Assembly: GCA_907163375.1 (NCBI GenBank)
Contig: CAJQUW010014303.1
Coordinates: 248,001-312,000, forward strand
Origin: Prostheceraeus crozeri
Taxonomy: Eukaryota > Platyhelminthes > Polycladida > Euryleptidae
Length of the DNA stretch: 64,000 nt
Reading direction: 5' to 3'
Part shown: piece after piece, positions 1 through 10,100 of the stretch
Position numbering within the stretch: position 1 is the stretch's first letter
How the letters are laid out: the number at the start of each line of letters is the position of its first letter
The notes under the pieces: model-generated
Database searches by the model: none
What the model saw: only the letters and a program-made list of their open reading frames with translations
Told to the model about the DNA's origin: nothing
Program-made: the position numbers and the translations under genes

Positions 1-1091
1 GTAGCAAATTTCAAGACATCAATGGCCCAATGAACTATTTTATGGCATTAGATTTTCTAAAGTGTGTGTATTCAAGTTAGAAACAAATAGATGTGCATAT
101 TGATATGCAATGAATGATAGTTTGAATTTAAGGTGCAAGGACAGTCCGCTTTATCAATCAACAGTTTTGACTTACAGAAAGTGCAAAGATATCAATAAAT
201 TCACTTCTTACGTTTGAGAAAAAAATTTCACAATGCTTGTATGCGTCATACTGACAAAATGTAAGAAAATACATTCATGCTTATGCACTGACTTCCAAAG
301 AAATCAGAAGTGAATAGCGGCTACTTCACTGCCAAATATGACAGTGGATGCAAAACTCGCCCTACATTTCGCGCTCAGTTGGAATGGCGCTGAACAAATT
401 TCTTAGTTATCACGTTATGTATAAAATAAATTGTCACAACACTCACGTCTTTTAATGCAGTTCTCATAAACGTTTTTCCTTTGACCCATTGTCCAACGTC
501 GACTTTATGATGCTGTCTGATCAATCATTGGTTCATCAATCTTTTGACTTATTCTATATTGGAAATCAATATAGCATAACCTCTTTATCTCTCAATCGCT
601 CGTACAGCTTTCATTTCAGCATCAACGTTTGTCATCAAGTGTATTTTCAAGAAGAAATCAAAAGTTTGAAATTCGGACTAATTCACGGTAATATGCAAGC
701 ACTCATGCAAAGACAAGTAGAGCCAAGAATGACTGTGGAAACGTGAGTCAACCCACAGACCTCTATGTTCGAAATATTCTATATTTACTTTCGAGCTTGA
801 TGTGTGTAGATATCTGGTTGACAGTAGTAGAAGTAGAGTTCTCACATTTTCGACGGAGAAAGAGACATTCAAAATTCGAATGAACGTTGTTCCGAAGACT
901 TTTGCAGCTGATATAATATAAAATAAAATTGGCTTAGAAAACTGTCATATTGAAAATAATGCAAATGAAAAACATCCATAGGATCATTCCATCAGAAACT
1001 CCGAGCGATTTAATGAAGTCCTTTAGTGCTTCAAAGTTAAAGTTGCACTTTGTTATTTGTCTCATGTAACATTATTTCGCTTCTGTTGCAG
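1..1091 (+). other. Intron of gene 1 (left part)
   Basis: A+T-rich sequence leading to the acceptor at 1091. Short open frames at 489-746 and 678-872 show no homology I recognise and no splice context. No repeat seen. Confidence 0.5.
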
Positions 1092-1172
1092 AATGACAAA
1101 GTTATAACTTTGGGATTTACAGGAAACACATTGACAGTTGCGAATTCTGAAGCACTGCAGGATTTGTTTGAG
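1092..1172 (+). CDS. Gene 1 exon: hemopexin-like segment
   Basis: An 81-nt phase 0-0 exon flanked by gttgcag and gtaagt, 27 codons, beginning NDKVITLG and ending SEALQDLFE. By eye it shares 18 of 27 residues with gene 2 exon 15 (61434-61514). Confidence 0.85.
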
Positions 1173-4100
1173 GTAAGTGATAGCTACGTGTATGTGACAT
1201 TTTTTCTTAAAATTTTTGTTGATGTTTTTTCGAAGTATTTTCTCCTCGAGTACTTTTTGAATGTGCAAATCATTTAAAATATTTGTGAAAGGAACCATGG
1301 AGAACAATATGCATTTGATACGCTAGAATTCGGTTGAAATGTTTTTCGGTCAACATCGAATGATTCAGAAGTTACTAAATTGAAATGAAGTTGACAAAAA
1401 ACAATTTCATAGACTAAATTACTGTTTAGACAGCTCTCAATACTTGCTATTCCTCTTTTTTCACCTGAATTGGGAAGCTTCGTTACGCCTCTTGATCGGA
1501 AATGCTACCTTGTTCTTTTTTCATTGCTTTATTTCCCGAGATCTTTCATTTTCCTATTTGTATAACAATAAATGCCAAAAAGTTTTATATTTTTATCTTT
1601 TGAGGTAAATAGATCGAAGGTAGAAATATTTACGAAATGTTTACGAAAACCTTCGGAAACTTAGAGCCCTTCATACATTATGTTGCACGTTTAGGTTTCC
1701 TAGAAGGAAACTCAACTCTATAACTGTAAAAATGTACCTCGTAGTAATAGCATAACAATATTACGATTTCCGATAAGAAACTACAATCATGTAAACTGAA
1801 TTGGGCATTACAGTGATATAATCATGGATCTTAAAAAATATTGAATTGCATCACAATTAATTGACTGCTACTATCTAAAAGTTGCATTTTACTTGTATCT
1901 GTGATTGAATAATAACAGTTTATTGATTGGCGTGATTCGAGAAATTCAATTAAATGACTAATTAATCGATTTGTAAAGGGGAAGTTATCTAATTGATGGC
2001 TTAACATTCAATGAGGTCACCACTCACCAATGAAGGAAGACATAGCGCCTTCAGTGATATTTTTAAGATACCAAGCATATCTCATTCACAAACTGATGGA
2101 TTTCAAGAATCACACTAGGTGACATGCAACCCGTAATTCACTCGTAATTACGGAACACCCCAAACATCCGTAGTTAAAGATTCTTCTAAATATTCTTCTA
2201 AGCGCGTACATACACGATGCACTAAGAATTAGAAATCACTTGATCTGATGCGGTTAAAACATGGGGAATGTTTATGAATACAGTATGCAGTCTACTTTGT
2301 TATAATAAAATGTGAGTCAAAAATCCAAAACCAAGAATTAGCCTATGCAAAAGGTAGCAATAAAAGCTAACAGAAACTAGCAACAGGGTAACAAAGGGCA
2401 TCCAGGTATGGCTGCACCGTTGAATAGGGAGATGTGTCGATGCTGAGAGATGTGAACTAGGCCTGTTGATGATTCCTGATATTGGATGCAATGACAGCTA
2501 TTCAGGTCTGTTCCCAGTTTTCAAAAAGAGATGCAGCTCCATATTTAAGTGTGAGACTGCCAAGTATGACAAGTGCGACTTCTTTGCAAATGTGATGCTG
2601 CACATTGAACCGATTTCTATGCAATTGCAGAAACTCTAGCTTAACAATTCAACTATTAGATCGGAAAGTGAATGAGTTTCAAACTCTCTGATGCATAACG
2701 GTAAGATGAACATTTCAAAGATAAGAAGATCCGTCTGAACTGTTGATGTGTAAGCAGAAAAGTTTTTGGAGTGTGATGTCCAAAGGGAAAGCATTTTAAG
2801 GCTTTCTCTACATGTAGTTGATCATTTTATGTCATAGAAGTCCATTTTCTCCATCATAGCAATAGCAACTGAACGTTAATCATGACGTAAGCTACAAAAA
2901 TAATTGAAAGCACAACAGAGAGATAGAGAACATTCGGAAAAGTTGACCAAGAATGCTTCCTACTTACGTCATAGATTTCTGCCCAAATGCAGCAATCTTG
3001 GGTAGAAATTCAGTCTATGAGTCTATGACAAAACCGACAAACGAATTAGACATTGAAATTCTGCCTGTCGATAGTTTAGAAACGGTTTCAGATAACATTG
3101 TCCACGGGGTCCGATATCTATGATTCATACAGTTCATACATCGAGGACGCAATGTCAGTTTGGCAGAAAACTATGGCGACAATTCGGTTTCACCACTCTC
3201 GAATAAACTCGTGCTTCACGCTCGTGTAAACCCTTGTGGTCATAGAAATTGACAACAATAAAACCTCTAGAATGGAAATTAAGTTTCGGGCAATGCACAA
3301 TAACGGCACATAAATCGCACGCATTTTCACTTAGATGCACCTGCCAACGTCTGTATCATTGGGTTAGAATCAGTCACATGAGTAAATCGAAGGTTTTAAT
3401 TGGTTCTTCATGTCCCAACTTAGTTCCCTCGGATGTGCCGCGACCTTGAGTCAATTTCCATTCTAGCGAACTTCAGATAAACAGTTTATTTCTATGCTTG
3501 TGGTGCAACCCTCAATTATTCTATTTACTACACAAAAAGGCTATTAATTGACAGTTGTCTTAAATTACAATAATTCCAATTGCTTGATTACTTCCTGCTA
3601 TAATTGAATTTAATTGATTGCTCAGCCCAAATTAAATACAATAAATTTTTTGACAACCCATTGATGCAACTGCTGCAAGAGTTGTGATACCGTCTTTCAG
3701 AAAGAGATGTGCATCTTTTTATCTTCTAGAGTTGTCGATACTCGTCTCTCGAGTTCGGAAATTCACCCAGAACTGTTATCATTAAATGAATATTGCAGAT
3801 GACATCGATGTGTCAGTTGACGTGAATGAGGAAATAAACAATAATTCAAATATACACTGTAAATCGCTGGATACGAAAATTACATACAAACATATACCAA
3901 ATTCACATACAATTTGAAGCTAACATCTGATGCGAGATTCTCGTATGTTTACAGAGATCTGGTATGTTTTTCATACGAAGCCTCACTTACTTTCGTATGT
4001 GATTGGTATGTAGCGATACTAACAATTCTATCTGTGATTGGCTGTTTTACGATGAAATACGAGTTGTTGGTATGTTTTATATACGAGACTCGATGGAAAT

Positions 4101-7100
4101 TGGTCCTCATTCGTATGTGTTTCGTATGAAGAGCTTTAAGTCACATAGCAAAAAATATGTACTGTATATACAGCATTACATACTACTTTCAAATAATAAT
4201 AATAAGTATTTTTCATACGAAGCCTCACTTACTTTCGTATGTGATTGGTATGTAGCGATACTAACAATTCTATCTGTGATTGGCTGTTTTACGATGAAAT
4301 ACGAGTTGTTGGTATGTTTTATATTCGTTTTTATATGTTTTGGCACTAGCTACTGCTGTCGAGGCGAGCGGTCGGTTTTCGGAAGAGCTCCTGCTGCTGA
4401 AAACGTTTTTCGCCTCTTGCTCCGGACCCAGGCCACGTACGACCTTCTACCTGGTACCATTCGACGCGTCTCGCTGCGAGCTTTTGTTTGGTACCGTGTT
4501 TGCCTGGGTTCGGTGGGGAACGTGAGCTGTGGGAGCGGTTGACCTACTTCCACTGCTCAAGGTCACTCCTCAGCCTCCCAAACGCTGGTTCCCGGGCATC
4601 TACGACCGCCCCACCTCGGCCACAACTCCGGGGACGGACATCACTCTTCTAGCTGCGTCGCGTACCGGGCAGGAGAGCCCCATCACCCACGAGGGCCCAG
4701 GGAACGGGGATCTAGATCCAAGGTCGCGGATCACGCCACCACAGATCCGCGATCTAGATCCCTCTCCTCCTGTCTCCCCAGCGATCCCAGGAGCCACGGT
4801 GACAGGATTTTATTGCAAGTCGACCCTCCCGCGTCGATTGGGACCGGTCCCGAAGCCATCTGGTGCCTCCTTCTTGGGGTTGATATCCCCGGGTAAGCTC
4901 AATCCATCTCGTGACTCTGTGTGGTTGCTGCGAAAGCGTGGTGCGTGCTGCCGACGCTCCGAGTGAACTACTGGTGACGTCACACCTCGTCGGCGCACGT
5001 GCCAGTCAAGAACAAGAGGGTGTGGCGCGACTGACATCGCTACCAGCTCAGTGGTCAGGTGGACACGACGCCTGGCAGTGTCGCCGACGGTGCTGGGGTC
5101 GAACCCCACTCGCAGCAACTGTTTTCTGTTTCTGTTTTTTGTTTTTTGTTTTTGTTTTTTTGTGTTTCCAGTACAAGAGTGTTCGAAGGAAGGCGGCGAA
5201 GGAAGGAGTATTATTGTCTGATATTGTGTCAACATGTGTAATACGAAATTTCCATCCGATGTTTTGAAGATTTTTAGCTTCAATGCTACCAGTATTCGCG
5301 GTAAATTGCCTCAATTCAACAGTTACTTTGATATCAACAGCTCTGTTAAAGACTTTCATGCAATTTGTCTAACTGAAACTTGGCTAAATGATGGTGTGTT
5401 TGACAATGAAATATTGAATAACTCTTGTTATAACATCTACAGAAGGGATCGTACCGGTGAAGTCAGTAGTAAAAAGGATGGTGGCGGAGTAATGATAGCC
5501 ATAAACAACAGAATTCTGTGTAAACGCCGTTGTGATCTCGAAACTGACATCGAAATTATCTGGGTCGAATGCAAAGTTGCCAACAGTCGTAATCTTTTCC
5601 TTGGCACTGTATATCTTCCTCCTGATTCCAGTGTGTCGGTTCTCTCTCGCTTGGATGATTCCTTGGAGAAGGTTCGCCATTGTTCCAGACCCACGGATTC
5701 CATCATCCTCCTGGGTGACTTCAATATGCGTGACGCTGTGTGGAACTTCGATGAGTACCAAAATTGTGCTTCCTGCGTCAATTCCTTTGGCCTCTCGCAT
5801 AAATCCACTTTGGTGTTGGAGGCTTTCATGAGCAATGAGCTTACTCAACACAACGTCCTTCCTACTTGCAATAATAAACCGCTGGACTTGGTACTCACAA
5901 GCAATCTGAATACTTCAGTTCAATACGCTCCGAATCCAGTTTCTTCAACCCATCAAGCCTTGGATGTACAAGTCAAGATTCAATGTTTGTCACAAATATC
6001 GGATCCCCCTCGTGTCGCCTACAATTTCCGAAAAGCCGATTTTGACGTTATTCGTAAACTTTTTGCATGTGCTCTCTGGAGCCATATTCTTAGTGTGATC
6101 TCTCCAAATCAAGCTCTGTCAAACTTCTACGATGTTATTTTTGCCGTTCTGACGACTTGTGTCCCGACTGTCAAAATCAGTCATTCTAAATTCCCCTATT
6201 GGTATAGTAAGGAGTTGATTGTTCTTATTAAAGAAAAAGAACGTGCGCGTATTGCTTTCATGAAGAGTGGTTCTAATAAAGATTCTGTGGAGTATAATAA
6301 TTTTTCGAAGTTGCGTGCTGATGTTAAGGCTTCACAAAAATCTTGTCATTTTGATTTTGTGAGTCAAATTGGGGAAAATATAAAAAACGATCCCAAGCGA
6401 TTCTGGGCCTTTGTGAAACACCAGAAATGTTCCTCTAACATTCCTAATGTAATTTACTATAAAGGTCGCGATCATTCAACTTTGAGTGACATTGCAAAAG
6501 CTTTTTGTCAGTATTTCGAGTCTGTCTTTTGTACTAGGAACGATGTTAGTGTTCCTACATGCTCTGTTATTGACGTTCCAGTTTTTCGTATGCCTCGTGT
6601 AACTCCTAATGAGATGAAGGAAGCTATTTTATCGATTAACAAAAATACTGGTGCTGGTTATGATAGTCTACCTGCTCGTTTCTTTGTTGAATGCGCTATG
6701 GAGCTGTCTACTCCTTTAGCTGTTATTTTCAACTTATGTGTTGATCACGGTGTTTATCCAACACTGTTGAAGTATAATAATGTTATCCCTGTTTATAAAG
6801 GGAAAGGTGACAAGTCTAATGTTGAGTCCTACAGGCCTATATCTATTCAGCCTGTACTGAGCAAAGTTTTTGAAAGAATTGTTAATTCGGCTCTACGAAG
6901 TCACCTGCATCAACTGATTACTGATCACCAGCATGGTTTTTCGCCTAAAAGTTCCACTTTAACCAATTTGTTATGCTATAAAGATTTTATTTCATCAGCT
7001 TTTGATGATGGTTTACAAGTTCACTCAGTTTACACCGATTTTCACAAAGCGTTTGATACTGTATCTCATGATCTTTTGCTTATGAAGATGGAGAATCATT

Positions 7101-10100
7101 TTGGTATTACCGGTACTGCACTCTCTTGGTTCCGTAGCTATCTTTGTGATCGCTATCAACGTGTAGCCGTAAGTGGAACTGTAACGGATTGGGTTCCTGT
7201 TAGCTCTGGTGTTCCTCAGGGATCAATTTTAGGGCCGTCCTTGTTCATAATGTTTGTAAATGACCTTCCAAGCTGTTTTCAGTCGAGTGACTGTTTGATT
7301 TTTGCTGACGATGTTAAGGTCTTTAAACGTGTTTCTTGTGTTCAAGATTGCTTGGAGCTTCAAAATGATTTAGATTCATTGTCATTATGGTGCCACATGT
7401 GGAATTTGAAACTCAATCTCACTAAATGCGTTTTTATGAATTTTTCTTTGAAGCGAGTTTTCAACATAACTTTTGATTACTCCTTAAACGGTGTTATTTT
7501 ACAGTCTGTTACAACTGTAAAAGATCTAGGTGTTTATTTCACATCGACCTTGTCATTTGATTTACACATCTCCAAAGTTGTCAACAAATCATATCGTATG
7601 CTTGGTTTTATCAAAAGGATCATGAAACCCATTAAAAATGTAGCTGTTTTTAAAACTCTATACAACGCTTATATACGGTCTGGTTTAGACTACTGCTCTT
7701 CTGTGTGGTCCCCCAGTACCCATTGTCACATTGATAAGCTAGAACGTGTACAGAAACGTTTCGTCAAGCACTTATGTTATTTGACTCGCAAGAAATATGA
7801 AAGTTGTAATTATGTTCCCTTATGTGAAGTGTTTCAGTTAACCACTCTTGTTCATCGTCGCAAATTATCTGACACAGTATTATTTCATAAGATACTTCAC
7901 AATCGTGTAAACTGTTCTTACCTTTTATCTTTGATTTTATTTAATTTACCGACTAGGCGGACTCGCCACACAAAGGTCTTTGCTGTCAAAAAGTGTCGTC
8001 TCAAATTACGTAATTCGGATTTCATGCCTCGTACAGTCGGTTTTGTTAATAGCTTACCTGACGTTGATTTTTTCGACAGATCACTCAGCAAATGTTCCAT
8101 TTCACGTGGATTTTTCGATATTGAATAATTTGTATAGTTTTCTTTTAATGCATTTATTCTGTATTCTGTAAAAACATTCCTGTATTATTCGACTGTTGAC
8201 TGTAATTGGCATCTTTTGCTGTAGTCAGCTTGAAATATATTCATATTCATATTCATAAGTACCAGCCGTGAATATCTCTTTTTGATAGTGTGGTATTTAA
8301 CTAGATTAGATTTATTGTGAACTTTATGCTGTATATCATCGTTGCTACTCGCCTAGCAACATTAACAGGACGCTTGATTGGCTCTATATACTGAACCAAA
8401 TTGATTAACATCAATTCATTCAAACGTTATCTTTCGTGCAACCATGTTGATTTATATATCTCAAACATAACTATATTTGCGTTCATGAATTATAATGTGT
8501 TTTTATTTCGGATTGATAGTATGCTTAATTTCAAAATTACATAATACATAATTGTTGATGGTTTAATTCTAATTTATTATTTATGAAATGCCTCAGATTT
8601 ACATGTAATAAAATTGAATTCAGTATTGTAAGTTAGACTCTTAAATGTCATACTCTCACTACTTACAGAACAGTAGTAACATTAGTGTCAGCTTTATTGA
8701 CAATGGCCTTAAATCAACATATATTAGAAATCATTGATACTTTCCTTTAACATTGTGCTGGTATGGCATTGTATGTAAAGCATGCCACACTTGAAATAAC
8801 ATGCGAAAAGCATACAAATGTATACGAAAATATACCAAAAGATATCTTGGTATGCATCCTTCGTATGTGATTGGTATCGAGCGATTTGCAGTGCACTTAG
8901 AACATTCATGCATTCACTTCTGCCGTCATCTCGTGATAATAAGATGTCTACCTCAATAGCAAGAGCGATCAGATTTCCATAGTTGAATATTGAATCAAAT
9001 TTCTGCAATATTAGAATAATGATCATTAGATGTGGACTTTAATTATGACAATTTGAGGACTCAGGGGAAAAACTTCACAAAGTTGCATTGAATCAATTGA
9101 TTTTCTGGTGGGTCAATTGGTTGGCACTTTACAATGTGATACTTTCTGCACATCTGTCAAGATTAAGTCAATTTTAGGCCTATATTTATTAGTGTGTTAT
9201 TTCATTTTCCACTTATGCCATATTGAGTGATTCTATATATAACTTGCGTTCTATTCGTTTGTAGAATGGAAAATACACCAACCACATTCCCCAGAAAATC
9301 GATGGTGTTTATCAAAATGGAAAGAAAATCAGCCTTTTTATAGGATCAAGGTAATAAACAATACTATATGAAAATTCCAAACAGTATAGGTGACCTATCA
9401 TTTGCTTTCCGCATTCTTAGATAAATGCTCAATTTTAAAAGAGCAATGAGTGTAATGCGCAGGATTGTTATCTTTTGTAAGCATCTCATATTTCTTTAAT
9501 AATCTTCGCCATGAAACTGCATAAATCATTTAAGAAAAACTCAGGTTGATGTGCAATGATTGCGATCTTCACATTGTGATCGCAGCAATGACACGATATC
9601 AGTTGTATTTAAATGAACTGACTTGGAGTTACACTGGTTAGTGAGTGTTCCTGCTACAAAAATATCGGAAGCATTAAATCTGTATCAGTAAACAATGTCA
9701 AATATCTTTGCATCAGGATGTTTTACGGAGGAGCTACTCATTTATGTCATTATCCCTGTCATTATCCCCTGCTTGCAAATCATCAGGATGGATTCTATGA
9801 GAGCATCGAAATGCTTGTGGATGAACAGACATGCATCATCAATGTATGGGATGGCGCTAGACAAAAATGAACCTAGTTCGAATTTTTTGTCCCAAAGCAA
9901 TGAGATCATAAAAACAAATTGGCAGTGAAAAATTAGCAAGAAGCCAGAGTTTCCGTGTGATTGGTGTGGAAATGGGAATGGATTTTTATTTAATGGGAAT
10001 TCCTGTATGTGTGTGATTCTGTAGCTCACCTATGGAATACGACTTTTAAAATGTATGAAAAGCACGACATATATGTTATGGCCACAGAAAGCAAGCAATC

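Larger units (their letters stand above)
4335..8257 (+). mobile_element. APE-type non-LTR retrotransposon (LINE), Jockey-group-like
   Basis: A GC-rich leader (about 4335-5230, very unlike the A+T-rich surroundings) precedes one long ORF with endonuclease and reverse transcriptase. A 3' UTR of about 110 bp ends in a short (ATTCAT)n tail at 8240-8257, a common LINE terminus. The intact reading frame implies a young copy. I see no separate ORF1 with zinc knuckle or RRM; the leader is open in places but not convincingly coding. Exact 5' end and target duplication were not determined. Confidence 0.85.
3855..8893. mobile_element. Inverted-repeat element with CATACGA motifs, split by a LINE
   Basis: The left end CACTGTAAATCGCT at 3855 and the right end AGCGATTTGCAGTG ending at 8893 are imperfect inverted repeats. 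The similarity continues inward through TTCGTATG/CATACGA motifs. Two 116-bp direct repeats (3967-4082 and 4209-4324) lie in its left half, just before the LINE. No convincing target duplication flanks it (ta on the left, ca on the right), so superfamily and outer limits are uncertain. Confidence 0.55.

Noticed and set aside
1-1091. Counterpart of gene 2 exon 14 upstream of the first gene 1 exon
   Set aside because: No sequence resembling [10 protein letters not shown] or YPDGAF was found; it must lie left of the window.
3249-3449. 66-codon frame found in both MITE copies 1 and 2
   Set aside because: Shared only because the two MITE copies are near-identical; copy 3 does not keep it and no domain is visible.
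4529-4966. 145-codon frame in the LINE leader as ORF1
   Set aside because: Proline-rich translation of GC-rich DNA, with no zinc knuckle, RRM or coiled coil, and overlapping frames on both strands are equally open.
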